From assembly GCF_030272615.1 (NCBI RefSeq), contig NC_081412.1, positions 548,298,488-548,362,487 on the forward strand: DNA of 64,000 bases. Reading direction: 5' to 3'. Shown piece by piece: positions 21,966 through 34,059 of this stretch. This stretch comes from Cryptomeria japonica (taxonomy: Eukaryota; Streptophyta; Pinopsida; Cupressales; Cupressaceae). Position numbers and translations under genes: made by a program. The notes under the pieces were generated by a model. It searched no databases and was not told the DNA's origin. It saw nothing but the letters and a program-made list of their open reading frames with translations. Every line of letters starts with the position of its first letter. Positions within the stretch are counted from its first letter, which is position 1.

Positions 21966-22460
21966 TGTTAGCTAATTTCTCACTAAAGCGGTTTTAAAAA
22001 TTCAAAAAAAAAAGGTTAACATTATAGGGGGACCATAACAGATGCTATGTTATGTTTTTTGCATAAAAACATGACCACTTTTTGTGGACCCCCTTTTTGA
22101 AGCCCTTAATCTCCACCATTTTCAAAATAAATTAATAGTTTAGAAAGTAGACTCGAAGCACTTTGACTCTTGTTCTTGTTGCATCTTCAAATTTGGAGTG
22201 TAACTATGTTCAATTTGTCAGTGAAGTTCAGACTTTGCTGATTTCAGAAAAAAAAAAAAGTGACATCTTAAGACCCTCTTTTGGTACCACAACTTGGTGC
22301 ATATGCCCAAAAAATATTCAATTTCATGAACTATGTGATTCTATCTCAAATTTGTGATTTTGGCATGCAAATGCCTAATATTTAGTATCACTACCTATGA
22401 AAGTGCATTTTATCCTACAATGTTTTTAAGTTTCTTTCATGTTCTTTCATATGTTGGAGT
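21966..22460 (+). repeat. Element H: left part of a split 5' LTR (tentative)
   Basis: Sequence between C and D. It starts TGTTAGCTAA and, after removing D and one TSD copy, would continue at 46797-47115 and end CCAACA directly before an initiator-Met PBS. The whole would be about 0.8 kb. No coding sequence is seen. LTR identity is inferred from the PBS on the far side of D and from TG...CA ends; no second LTR is visible to confirm it. Confidence 0.4.
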
Positions 22461-22465
22461 AAATG
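22461..22465. repeat. Target-site duplication of D, left copy
   Basis: AAATG directly before the D 5' LTR; the same pentamer follows its 3' LTR at 46792-46796. Confidence 0.85.
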
Positions 22466-23855
22466 TGTAGTCACATAAATCTGTCCACTTAGTTAAATGA
22501 ATATTTACTATTTATTTGATTATTTAACCTTTAATAACTAGTTAATTAAATTAATATTTAATTAATTTCATCCTCAACCTCTTCTTCTGTTAACTAAATA
22601 AATTATTCAATTTATTTAAATTAATTCATTAAGCCACACTCTAAATCAATTAAAACATATTTATTTAATTTAACCCCTTTCCTCCTTTAAATAAATAAAT
22701 AAATATTTATTTAAATCCCTAAACTACCCCCCCACTTGCATTCTTCTACAAATGCAAGTTGCACTATTTTGGTTGAAATAAAGTAATTTTATTTTAATTA
22801 AAATCCTATTTTCTATCACCCACCAAACCCGCTTGCATCCTAAACCCATTCTATTTTCTTCTAAACCATTCTAAATTAGCCTAATCCCATCTCCTAATTA
22901 TTGTCACATTCCTAAGCAACTTGAAGTCACTTCTCAAAGCCTCAAAGTCTTTGAAAATCATTAAAGGCTTTATGTCTTCAACAAGTTAACCCCTAAAGTC
23001 TTCCAAACCATTAATGGTTCTTACATAACCCTTTATGGCTCTTACATAACCATTAATGGTTAAAATCAACTCACCCACATGGTTAGAGGATTTCCCTCTA
23101 ACTCAACCCCCATTTAACTCATGGGGTCTCTTCAAGCATTAATTGCTTTGACAATGGTTATCCCCACTAACTCTTGCACAAGATTTTGTCCATTGGATAA
23201 AGACATTATTCATTAGATAAAGGCTTTATTCATCTAACTCAAGCCTAACCTTACCTACCAAGGTAACTCTCATGTCATCTCAAGCATTTAATGCTTCTTC
23301 CCTCTCCTCTCAAGCCATCTCATTTTGACATTTGTCATGCTGGGATTGGGTTGAAAGTCCTCACATGGATTATAAACCCATCAATCCTAGCCCTTGTTGA
23401 GATTACTCAATCTCAACCATTCATTTCTCCATTTTTCTTATAAATAGATCCCATTCTTTCTTCAAAAGGATCCTGAAATTTTGTATGCATCAAACTTATA
23501 CTAATTTTGAGAGAGCATTTAGAAGCATTTTTTTTGTTATTTTGGCTAAAATTAACATAGAATAATTAAGGTATTTTCTCATATTAGCTTTGTTTACATT
23601 TGCATAATTAGTAGTGCATCCTTTTTATAATCTTGAATCTCCATAAGACATCCATAATAGTGCAAAAAGATGAGGGCTACACTCATGTGGAACTTGGAGA
23701 GGGGAGGAACAAGGGAGGAGCAACTATAAGCATGTTGGAAGGCATCTTGGGTGGTTTTGTTTCTTTCCTTAGTTTTATTTGTCATTCATTTTTTATTGTC
23801 ACTAATGATACTAATGACTTGTCTTATGTTCTTGTGTCCTTTTTAGCGTGCATCA
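22466..23855 (+). repeat. 5' LTR of element D
   Basis: Starts TGTAGTCACA, ends GCGTGCATCA. TATAAATA at 23439-23446. It is about 75 bases longer than the 3' LTR, mainly because of an AT-rich block near 22585-22670 absent from the 3' copy. Substitutions between the two copies indicate an old insertion. Confidence 0.92.
23439..23446 (+). promoter_or_regulatory. TATA box, 5' LTR of D
   Basis: TATAAATA, conserved in all three LTRs of this family; about 410 bases before the LTR end, so a long R-U5 is expected. Confidence 0.7.
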
Positions 23856-23857
23856 TT

Positions 23858-23897
23858 TGGTGAACCCGATGTGAATCGAACACGCAACCTTCTGATC
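23858..23897 (+). promoter_or_regulatory. PBS of D: 40-nt complement of a tRNA-Trp-like 3' half
   Basis: Begins TGGTGAACCCGATGTGAATC two bases after the LTR. Its reverse complement has CCA, an acceptor 3' strand CGGGTTC, and a T-arm with a B-box-like TGTTCGATTC; the match to plant tRNA-Trp(CCA) as I recall it continues through the variable loop into the anticodon stem (GATCAGAAGG), with one difference. Usual PBSs are 12-18 nt. The extension is direct sequence observation; the tRNA identity is from memory. Confidence 0.75.
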
Positions 23898-24255
23898 CAA
23901 AACTAAATTTTTTTTTGTGATTTTAAATAAATTTCCACACACAAGTTGTGCTTTAGTGCTATTGACACGCATTTTAGCACCATTGACAACAAAAGATTTA
24001 GTGCCTTTGTTTGAGTTTTGGCACTTTTGACACAAGATTTAGCGCTTTTTTTGTAGTTATAGCGCTATTGTTTGTTAAATAACACTATTGTAATATTTTA
24101 GCGCCTTTGTGCATTCTGTCTGTCAGTATTTTCATTATGTCAAACAGTTTAAATTAGCACGTCTGTCCATCTTTTAGCACTGTTGATATTCATTTAGTGC
24201 TTCTTCTAATACTTTGGCACTTTTGTCCAAAGTAGCACTTTTTTAACAGAGAGTG
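23898..24255 (+). other. Leader of D, first segment, with TAGCGC/TAGTGC motifs
   Basis: Noncoding. It carries about ten copies of a motif of the form TTTAG(C/T)(G/A)C(T/C), often followed by (A/T)TTG, for example TAGTGCTATTG, TTTAGCGCTTTT, ATAGCGCTATTG. Related motifs in both orientations occur in the 3' region of D (44690-44930). The leader continues at 30007 after B2. Confidence 0.6.
24251..24255. repeat. Target-site duplication of B2, left copy
   Basis: GAGAG before B2; identical GAGAG at 30002-30006. Confidence 0.8.
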
Positions 24256-25437
24256 TTAGACCCAATATGGAAAGCTAATGTACTGAGAGGGGAGGGGTGA
24301 ATCAGTTTTTCAATCCTTTTCTTAACAATATCTTTACTGTTATGCATGAACTGAATAGTGCAGTAACATAATATAATGCTAAAACAAATAAATAACAATC
24401 ATACATGATTCACTCCATAACACATATATTTTGGTTATGCAGAAACTCTTGGTTAGAGAGAAAAACTACGGTGGGGATGGCACCCACAACTTCACTACTG
24501 CAATAATAAAGGTTACTCAATAAGAGCTACATGTTTAGCTATTTTTGATAGCTTACCTTGTTAGGAGTATCAAGATCTATTAGATCTACCTTGCTAAAGG
24601 ATTTTAGAACACTTAATCTAAATGTTGCACCTGGTTAGAGGCTTTACAATTTATAGACTTGATTAGAGTCTTTTACCCTATTAAAGGTTTCTCTTAAAAC
24701 TTCAAAATATTACAATAAAATCATTACAAATATCTACAACTTTACATCTAGAATGTTATAGCAGATTTTATGTGCTCAGAATAAGATTACCTTGCTTATA
24801 GCATACCTTGGTAACCCATATAGTAACTTGGTAAACCCTTCTATTTACTCTGTTCTTTGACTGTTATCTGAAATCCTTCACGGTGACCTCTATGTCTCTG
24901 TAACAGTCATAACACTTAGTGCTTTCACATGTCTTGCTTCATATATTTCTATATCTTTCTTTCTGTCATACTACATATATATATCTGATCTTACTCCATG
25001 TTGTATAAATAGATCTCTTATATCAATGATCCATTCATTGCTTCAATCTTACAAACATGTTTTATCAAATGAATAACCATGCAAAATATTTCATTGGTTA
25101 GATGACCTCAAAATCATACACAATCTTTAAGTGCAATTTCAAATGTGATAACGGTTCTATGTTCCTTGATCTTGTAACACGTTTTCATATGTATGTCCAG
25201 GTTCAGTGAATCTGGTAACATGTTTCACTTGGTGTATATCAACTCGGTGTGTCATCTTTGCTATTCGGTAGACATGGAATGATACTCGGTAGACAACTCG
25301 GTGCATACTGGGCTCTTGACTACTTTCTTCTATAACCGACTGGACTGTGCATACCAACTAAATATTTCGGTAGAGATAACCGACTAGAGTATATAAATTT
25401 GAACATAAAACTAATGGAAAATTGATAAGTAGTAACA
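24256..25437 (-). repeat. 3' LTR of B2
   Basis: Starts TGTTAGACCC and ends GTAGTAACA on the plus strand. Aligns over its length with 28817-30001. U3 (25225-25330) carries six copies of CTCGGT or a one-base variant in about 110 bases. TATA-like ATTTATACAAC (minus) is near 25005. Confidence 0.9.
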
Positions 25438-25452
25438 ATCTCCCCTTTTGAC
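25438..25452 (-). promoter_or_regulatory. Polypurine tract of B2
   Basis: Minus strand GTCAAAAGGGGAGAT, adjoining the 3' LTR; the position and core match B1 and G. Confidence 0.75.
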
Positions 25453-25836
25453 ATTAGTTGAGATGTTTGACAAAACTACTTTCAAAGTCATAACTCAATA
25501 ATCTATATACTTTGCAAAATTTGACTATACTAACAGTATATACAATAGTCAATGAAATAGTAAATCCAGATATACTCCCCTTATCAATATATTGTACAAA
25601 AATCTGATTTTGTATGCTCGGTGATCAATGATCAGTGTGCTGCACTTGTTCTTTGCTTACTGTTCTGTTTACTACTCAGTTCACTGCTCTTGGATACTTT
25701 ACTTACTCTGCTCAGTATACTCCCCCTGTATACTACACTCCTTTTGTTTGATAGTATACTTTGATGCTTTGAATACTATATCACTCCCCATTTTTGACAA
25801 ACATCAAAATTTAGTTACCATTTAGTGGTGGCAACT

Positions 25837-26830
25837 AGTCAAAAATGGATTTGTACTTTGTCCATGCTTCGGTGAGAGTGACAGAGAGGGCATCGTTTAC
25901 ACTGTCCATTAAAGAATTCTGCACTTGAATATCAGCCAATAATGATATTAAGCCATCTAAAGTGCTTCCCTCTTGTGTAGTTGATAAGTATGTGGCTCGG
26001 TTGATCTATTCTTGGATAGATGAAAGATGAGGAAGGAATAATGTTTAAAGTGTCATTATGTCCATCCTGATCTTGTGTTCATCATTTCTTAGGTCCAATT
26101 GTTGAGCCATGAGCTGTTGTAACTTTGTATAGAAATTCTGAATTGAATTGGGCTCTGTGGTCAACTTATTTGAGAGATCGGCGATCTCTTTCTCAATTGC
26201 TTCTATTTTATTTTTGATGTCTTTTGCTGCGCAGGGTACACTGTTTTCCCTTGCCGATTGGAAGAAACAGTAACCTATTACTCTAATGGAAAATTTTAGT
26301 TCTGCATCAGTGACATTGTTCAATTTCAATCCTCTGCAATTTGATTCCACTCCAATTAAATTGATCAATTCATTCTGTGATATCATCTTTTGAGCTTGGG
26401 CATGATCATAATTAGGGTAACCGGTAATCAGATGAATGATTTCCTTGGTAATCTTAAAAGGTTGCTCTTCTAGCCACATGAAGTCATCATGAACTCTGCT
26501 CAGAACAAACTTGACCCACTGGGGTTTGAACACACGAGGATAGGTTAGGGCTTTAGTTAATCCCTTGATCTTAATGTGCTCATACTTGCTATCCAATTTT
26601 CCATCGGTGCACAATTCATCATAGGTGTCTTTGATTTCAACGTGACCGAGTTCTTCAACACGACATTTGGTGAAGAATCTCACATCCTCGACTAATAACA
26701 CTCTATCCAGGATGAGTGAAAATGTGGTTTTGTGATCTAGTTCAGATGCAACTTTGGGAGTTAAAGAGTATTTTAGTGAGCGCTTTTCAACATTCTTAAC
26801 AATGATGGGATCTTGGATCTTAGGTGCCAT
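25837..26830 (-). pseudogene. ORF2 of B2: short form of the conserved unknown protein
   Basis: Starts at the ATG at 26830 (MAPKIQDPIIVKN), 261 codons to a TAA at 26045, then continues in frame with one further stop to a natural end at 25837. Boxes in order: VEDVRFFTKCRVEELGHVEI (residues about 48-67), VKFVLSRVHDDFMWLEE with KITKEIIHLITGYPN (about 106-140), VIGYCFFQSARENSVP, then a coiled coil with IQNFYTKLQQLMAQQ, and TTQEGSTLDGL plus TEAWTKYKSIFD at the end. B1 shows the same order with a long insert before the C-terminal coil. The function is unknown. It is the cleanest copy of the N-terminal domain in the window. Confidence 0.8.
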
Positions 26831-27399
26831 TTGTATATTTCAGATAAAAACTAACAAAAGATCCTTAGGGTTTGAGGATTTTCAAATGACTGATGCTTTA
26901 CACTTAGCAGATAATAACAACTTGATAAGATCGGTAAACCAACTTAACAATGAGTTGAGATTAATGTAAATACCTTGAATTTTTCTTTGTAGGAGGTTTG
27001 ATCGCCTTAGATTCGCTTTTCTTTGCTCTCTCAAAAACTTGGTAAGTAAAAAATGACCACGTAAATTTTATACCTTATCGAGCTCCATGTAGGTTAGGTC
27101 AAAAACATTAAATGCACTCAGTTCCACTAAAATTTCCTTCCTTTTTTTTTGTGCTTTAACCAAGTAACCAAACTTCCTTCATTTACAGACTTGACAGGTT
27201 TCCTGTATTCACTGACTTGATAGGTTTCCTATATTCACTGACTTGACAGGTTTCCTGTATAGTGCTCCAAGAGACTTTGATAGAATTTCAAACTTACTAC
27301 TACATCTTAACTATGCAAATTTTGAATTAAGTACATAATAAAATAGGAACTGTTAAGATTTAACCTTGAGAGAATGCAGTCCCTTCATACCTTTATTGA

Positions 27400-28754
27400 T
27401 TAATTTGGAATAGGAGCACCTAACTCGGTATGTAAGGTGCTTTCTTCATTTGACATAATTTCCTTCTTTTTCCAAATCATCTTTAATTTTTCTTTTATTT
27501 CCTCATTACCTTTTCTAGGTTGATCTCTGCAATCTCCAGCCAAGTGTCCTACTTTGTGACAACGAAACATGCCATACCGGGATTTCTCCATGATCTTCGG
27601 TTGTTCATCCCAAACCTTATAAAGCAGTTGGCACTTATATGTCCATATCTTCCACAACATTCAGACCATATCCTTGTATTGTAATCCCATGGTACTACAA
27701 CATATTGTCAGTTAAGATCTCTGTGGGTTCGGTAGCTTCCAGTATTTGCTCGGTGTGCATACCACATATAGCTCTTTTGCTTATACCAACACTTCTCGGT
27801 ACTATGTCCATATCTATTGTAGTTACAAAAACCTTTGAATTTTGCCTTCTAATAATTGTTAATAGACTTTGTCCTACATTGATTAGATGTGTGACCATAT
27901 TTATTGCAATTGTAACAATAACCTTTGGACTTAGTGACATTCAGTTGCTTACCTTTTCTGATTTGGCACATGTTGGTAGTGTGACCTTGATTTCCACAGT
28001 AGTTGCAAATAGGCTTCTTTCTTTTGATGTTCTTCTTGATTCCAGCTTGCTTTGATGATTCTCCTCTCTCGGTGATATGGATTCCCTTCTCGGTAGAGTC
28101 TTTTCCTTTGTAACCGAGTCCTACATCTTTGTTGGGTCATCTTGTATTCAGTTACTCATCCAACATCTTTGATGCTCCATAATTCTTCTTCAGTGTTTCT
28201 TTGGATTTCTTCTCTATTTCAAGTTCATTGGTCAACCTTGATACCTCAAGTTTGAATGCTTGATTCTCACCATATTTCAAATTTGCTTCATGATGTGCAT
28301 AACCTAGTTGATCTGACAGGTTTTGTTGAATTCCAATCAACCTTGTGATTTCATCATTGTTATCAAATACTAAGGCTTCAAGTTGTTGTTTCTCTCTTTC
28401 TAGATCTCCTACTTTATCCTTGACTGTCCTCAATGCATCAAGACTTTCAGTTATCTGTGTGCTGAAATGTTCATGTTCATGTTCTCTTTTCATTGCTTTT
28501 AGTTGATCAACCAATGCTTTGTTCTTTTCTTTCAATACTCCAATCATTTCTTTAGTCTCTTCAGATATACTATTCTCAGATGATGTCTCAATTTGTTCTA
28601 CTAACTCTTGAGAGTCTTGCAAATCATCAGATAATCTTCTTCTCACTTTCAGAGATTTTTGCATTTGCCTTTGCATGTTTGCAATCACTTGATTAGCATG
28701 ATCCAGCTCTTCTTGCAGATACACAATCTTTCAAGATTGTTTATAGCCTTCCAT
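27400..28754 (-). pseudogene. Gag-like protein of B2: coiled coil plus about five zinc knuckles
   Basis: The likely start is the ATG at 28754, 49 bases past the PBS, with an in-frame stop seven codons on; the open piece is 28152-28724. A coiled coil with an acidic SSENSISEET patch aligns with B1. Knuckles follow in mixed frames: CNYCGNQGHTTNMC (near 27970-28010), CYNCNKYGHTSNQC, CNYNRYGHSTEKC, CGRYGHISANC and a degenerate CHKVGHLAGDC near 27540. As in B1, no capsid domain precedes the coil. It would bind RNA. Frameshifts near 28140 and 27700 break it. ORF2 follows 570 bases downstream. Confidence 0.75.
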
Positions 28755-28802
28755 TGATAAGATCTTTATCTTAAGGCAATTAAACCCTTTTCCAGGATTG
28801 AA

Positions 28803-28814
28803 GCTCCGATACCA
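28803..28814 (-). promoter_or_regulatory. PBS of B2, initiator-Met tRNA type
   Basis: Minus strand TGGTATCGGAGC, two bases from the LTR end; one base from canonical TGGTATCAGAGC. Confidence 0.85.
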
Positions 28815-28816
28815 AT

Positions 28817-30001
28817 TGTTAGGCCCAATATGGAAAGCTAATGTACTGAGAGGGGAGGGGTGAATCAATACTTCAAATCCTTTTCTTAACAATATCTTTA
28901 CTGTTATGCTTGAACTGAATGGTGCAATAACATAATATAATGCTAAAACAAATAAATAACAATCATACATGATTCACTCCATAACACATATATTTTGGTT
29001 ACGCAAAAACTCTTGGTTAAAGAGAAAAGAAGCAGTGGGGATGGCACCCACAACTTCACTACTGCAACAATAAAGGTTGCTCAGTTAGAGCTACATGTTT
29101 AGTTATTTCTGATAGCTTACCTTGTTAGGAGTATCAAGATCTGTTAGATCTACCTTGCTAAAGGATTTTACAACACTTAATCTAAATGCTGCACCTGGTT
29201 AGAGGCTTTACAATTTATAGACTTGATTGGAGTCTTTTACCTTGTTAAAGGTTTCTCTTACAACTTCAAAATATTACAATAAAATCATTACAAATATCTG
29301 CTACTTTACATCTGGAATGTTATAGAAGATTCTATGTGCTTAGAATAAGATTACCTTGCTTATAGCATACCTTGGTAACCCATATAGTAACTTGGTAAAC
29401 CCTTCTGTTTACTCTATTCTTTGACTATTTTCTAAAATCCTTCTCGGTGACCTCTATGTCTCTGTAACAGTCATAACACTTAGTGCTTTCACATGTCTTG
29501 CTTCATATATTTCTATATCTTCCTTTCTGTCATACTACATTTAAATATCTAATCTTAATCCATGTTGTATAAATAGATCTCTTATGTCAGTGATCCATTC
29601 ATTGCTTCGATCTTACAAACATGTTTTATCGAATGAATAACCATGCAAAATATTTCATTGGTTAGATGACCTCAAAATCATACACAATCTTTAAGTGCAA
29701 TTTCCAATGTGATAACGGTTCTATGTTCCTTGATCTTGTAACACGTTTTCATATGTATGTCCAGATTCAATGAATCTGGTAACACGTTTCACTCGGTGTA
29801 TATCAACTTGGTGTGTCATCTTTGTTGCTCGGTAGACATGGAATGATACTCGGTAGACAACTCGGTGCATACTAGGCTCTTGACTACTTTCTTCTATAAC
29901 CGACTGGACTGTGCATACCGATGGAATATTTTGGTAGAGATAACTGACTAGAGTATATAACTTTGAACATAAAACTAATGGCAACTTGATAAGTAGTAAT
30001 A
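28817..30001 (-). repeat. 5' LTR of B2
   Basis: Starts TGTTAGGCCC and ends GTAGTAATA. Near-identical layout to the left LTR, including the CTCGGT cluster at 29795-29870 and the G-rich GAGAGGGGAGGGG tract at 28846-28858. Confidence 0.9.
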
Positions 30002-30006
30002 GAGAG
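30002..30006. repeat. Target-site duplication of B2, right copy
   Basis: GAGAG, identical to 24251-24255. Confidence 0.8.
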
Positions 30007-32445
30007 TTTGAAAAAAAATTTGTGTAACTGAAAAGTTAAAAATTTAGACTTGTAGAAGCCCACCAAAAATCTTCGTTTCACTAATTTTCTCTTTTTTTGT
30101 GCATGTTACTAACGTTTTGTTTGCAGGATTCAAGGAGTTAGAATTAGGAATTTATTTCTTTTCTTTCTAGCTATGTTTAAAGTTAGACTGAAAATAATTC
30201 ACTTTCCTTTGTTTTAAAAATAATCTCATCTTTCATTTTTGGTTAAAAATCAACAAAATCTTCAAGTTGGGCTTAAAAAGAATTTCATTTGCAAGCTAAA
30301 AAGAGCCACAAACTCAAACAAACAAACTTTGCATTCTTGCAAGTTAGGGACAAACTTTTCATTTTGGGCTTAAAACAAACCAGACAACTTTCATTTCTTG
30401 CAAGGATAAAATTCACAATCAACCTTTAATTTGCAATTTAAAAATAACAAACAACTTGTCCATTTCTATTTACAAATTGCTTTTACTTTGAGCAAACGTA
30501 CTTTCAATTTTGTTGACCACGATTTTCATTTTCCTAGTTAGAAAAAAAATTGCTTTGTGGAATTAAAAAAAACGTCATGTCTGTTGGAGCAATATCTCAA
30601 AATAGCATATACATCACATTGTGATAAACAGTTAAAAAGAATAAGTGTTTTCCGTTTTTGGCACACTTGTGGAAATCTGTAGAGTGGTCCCATTTCTAAC
30701 ACACACTATCCTCTCCCTTGGCTCTCGTGGTCCTAGGTGCAAGAGAAAAGTGTTAGTAATACTGTAATTTTTTTATTTTTAAGAGAGGCTTGCCAAGAGA
30801 CACATCACTCTTGGGAATGACCTTGTGCGGTAAATACTTCGAGCTACTATAGAAATTAGGTGAGAGTGAAAATTGTAGCCTTGGGTGTAGCTGTTCCTAC
30901 AGTGTAACTTTATGAAAGGACATATGGGCCCCACCACAAGTTACAAGGTTCTTAAGTGAGTCAATGTAGAATGAACTTATGTCCAAAGACATTAAACATT
31001 AATACACACCTTTTATTCTAGAATCACACCCGTTCTATTGATTGAAGATATTTGTGAAAAGTTCAGTGCAAGAGCATAGATGGTTTTGCTCCCAAGATAC
31101 TCACCATACATATTTCCTTGAGTAGAAATAGGGCTTTTTGAAAAGCTACTTGTAGCTTGATGAAAGTGGTGACTCCCCCATCATAGGGATCATCTATCTG
31201 TTATGCTCATGCAAGACTTAGTATATCACATCCTTACCTGCTACGACGAGATTCATAAGGTATGTAGTACCAAAGTTGAAGAAATATCAAGATGTGGGCT
31301 AAAAATATCGCAACTGGCCATGACCTTAGGAATAAAAAGTGTCTGAGTTGTCTTCATCTTGTTTTAGACCAGTTACAATTTAGGCCAACTTCAGGCTTTG
31401 GGAACATAAAATACATTTGGAAAAAGGGTCAAAAAGTTAATGATTGGGTTGATTTAGACCCACACCTATTTTTGCCTTTTGTTGAAAAAGGGCGAGGTTA
31501 TTGTGCTTGTGTGCTTGCTATGTTTTCTTGTCAAAGAAATTCAAAACAAATTTAAACCAAGTATCCATCCAAAAAATCTACCTCAAACATTGATAAAAAA
31601 AACAACATCAACAAGTGAAACAAAGGATCAGTTTGTATGACCATCACTCATATCTTGAGAAAACGAAATCTTCATCAAAGGACCAAATTGAAAAAGAGAC
31701 AACTTGGTTCAAAAGCTCTTATCAAAAGAAGGAAGTTTTTCTATATAAATAGACAACTATTTCTCTCACATAGGGTATTCTTATGTCATATACACTTGTA
31801 TCTTCAAGGAAAATCCAACGAATTTTACAAAGAGTCTTTGAGCAATAGAGATTTTACTCAGTATAGAGCTTTCGATTATCACAGAAACAAAGGGGGAAAG
31901 ATCAATCCTGCTTTCTTTCCTAAAATATATATCACATACAATGAAGCTTGAGGGGAACCACCGACCAGAGAGAGAGAGGAAGAAGAAGAAACCCCCTTTG
32001 TAACATAAAGTTTTTATTGAGGTACATATTCTATCCACTTTCACCTTCATACATCACAAATCCATTCAACTCTCAAAATACAAAGAGGTCTTGTCCTTAG
32101 TAATTTTAGATATTGCTTAAATCAAACCAACAAATCACTTTTAAAGTGTCTCTACATCTAAGATCAATCATCCTAAGAGGAATTTCTACATAGGTTAAAA
32201 CTAGTTTATGAGTGCATCCTCTCATTACTAGGTAGCTTGGTTTGTAACACATCTCAAACCTTTCTATACATCATCGCATCAAAATTGTTGAAAAACACAA
32301 GAGCAATTCACAAAGAACTTTGTTGACATCCAACCTTCAGTGTTAGAGATCCATCTTCCAACAAACATTTCACAAGACTTGTCTTCCATAAAACATTTCA
32401 TCACCACCTCATAATCACTTTCACAAACATTAAACTTTCAAAAAC
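30007..32445 (+). other. Leader of D, second segment
   Basis: Joins 24255 if B2 is removed. About 2.4 kb up to the gag ATG. Only short ORFs (31292-31555, 31637-31951) occur; they show no recognisable domain and I treat them as chance. Long leaders are common in giant Tat-like elements. Confidence 0.65.
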
Positions 32446-34030
32446 ATGGCTCAAACAAGATCAATGAAAAACCGACAACCAGAAATAGAAGAGGAGGAAG
32501 AAAACCTCAATGATTTTCATGAGGCTATTGGAGGAGGCACTAATGAGGAAGATCATACCACTCCAACTCCAGAAGATATAGAAAGAGCACAACATAATCC
32601 CAAATTCAACAGACTCTTTGACGAAATCCTTAGAAACAATGCAGATGCTCATTTTCTGAGACTTTCTCAAGGGGGTGCCAAACTACCCTCTAACTTTGAT
32701 ACCACACATATATGGAAAACATATGAGCAACATAGCCATCAAGATGGTGGAAGAGGTAGAGATTACTTTTGTTATGACCTTAATCATCAAGGGAATCCTC
32801 CACCTCCACCTCCTTCAGAAATAGATATGTTAAGGCAACAAGTAGAAAATCTGGCTCAACAACTCTATAGTGGTGTGAAGACTACTTAGTTTTCACTTAA
32901 CGATATTTATCCCTATGCTTTTGACAGGAACATGCTTATGCCACCTTTTCCGCGAGGGTTTGAAACACCCAAATTTGAAAATTATAGGGGCAAAGGAGAT
33001 CCTAGGGATCATGTACGATAATTTCACTCAGCTTGTTTAGAGGTGGCCTATGAGGACACATATCTAATGTGCCTCTTTCCTAAAAGTTTGGGAGGCACAG
33101 CCACACAATGGTTTTCATGATTACCAGGTGGCATTAGAACATTTGAGGAACTAGTCCAAAAATTCATCACTCATTATACACACAACATAGAACGAGATGT
33201 CACCATGGAATATTTGTGCAACACCAAACAAAAACTAGGGGAGTTGTTCTCAACTTTCCTATAATTGTGGAGGCAACTATCTAGCAAATGATCCATATAT
33301 CTACCTAAGCAGGAACTAGTGGAAATTGTCATTTCCAACTTAAATGATGAAATGGAATTTCATTTAGACATGAAGGGTACATAATCCTTTGAAGAGATGA
33401 TCACTCAAGGACTAAACTGTGAAAGAGTGCTCATAAAAAAGGGACTTATCAAAATCTACAATGAACCCAAAGATGGTCCTCGTCCACGTTATAATAGTGA
33501 TAAACCAAATTTTTGGAACAAGAACAAGAATGTTGTCAATGATGGGATAGTGGATGCATGAACAGTAAAAAGCGCACAACTTGTGGTCAGGTTTGTAGGA
33601 CAAAATCCCCCTCCTAAAAACAACACCATCAGTAATCCACAAAATTAAGGTCGCAATGCGCAACAAGAGGAACCAAAACAAAAACAACAAAACTACGAGC
33701 CAAAACACACATATACACCCTTAGGGGAGCCTATCGAAACAATCTTACATCAATTGGTATCCTCCAATCTTGTGACTTTACCAAAAACATCTAACTATGA
33801 GCCTCAGGTCAAACCTCCATGGTGGTGAGATCATGAACATTGTGAATTTCACCAAAGAAGAGGGCATAAAACAAGAAATTAGCATTGACTGAAAGATCTT
33901 GTTCAAGATCTTATTGATAGAGAAGAAATTGAAATAGAAGGACATGACCCTAAAACATCCAATGATGATCATTTAATTTTCAAGAATCCACTTCCATCAC
34001 ATGATCAAAGGGGTCTTTCCACCTCAGGGA
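32446..34030 (+). pseudogene. Gag of element D (capsid and zinc knuckle, broken)
   Basis: ATG at 32446 (MAQTRSMKNRQ) begins a 147-codon acidic, then proline-rich N-terminal part, ending in a TAG at 32887. The same frame continues with a gypsy-type capsid: FENYRGKGDPRDHV near 32970, MCLFPKSLGGTATQWFS near 33070, EELVQKFITHYTHNIERDVT, LCNTKQKLGELFSTF and a terminal FEEMITQGLNCERVLIKKG near 33390. A zinc knuckle CEFHQRRGHKT at 33841 has lost its last Cys to a stop, followed by LKDLVQDLIDREEI. More than seven in-frame stops are visible. Gag forms the virus-like particle; this copy cannot make an intact one. Confidence 0.85.
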
Positions 34031-34059
34031 GAAACATAGATACTACAACAAATTATACA

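Larger units (their letters stand above)
24256..30001 (-). mobile_element. Element B2: complete pol-less LTR retrotransposon
   Basis: LTRs of 1.18 kb (24256-25437, 28817-30001), TSD GAGAG, initiator-Met PBS and polypurine tract. The 3.4-kb interior encodes a Gag-like protein with serial zinc knuckles and a short version of ORF2, both leftwards. No pol domain is visible. The insertion interrupts the leader of D. LTR sequence is largely unrelated to B1 except at the U5/PBS edge, while ORF2 boxes are conserved, so B1 and B2 are diverged members of one group. Confidence 0.9.

Noticed and set aside
23858-23897. A tRNA-Trp gene or pseudogene
   Set aside because: Only the 3' half is present, on the minus strand, exactly at the PBS position after an LTR; no A box or D arm.
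31292-31951. Two plus-strand ORFs of 87 and 104 codons in the leader of D
   Set aside because: No domain, no good start context, and placed in a long noncoding leader; chance length.
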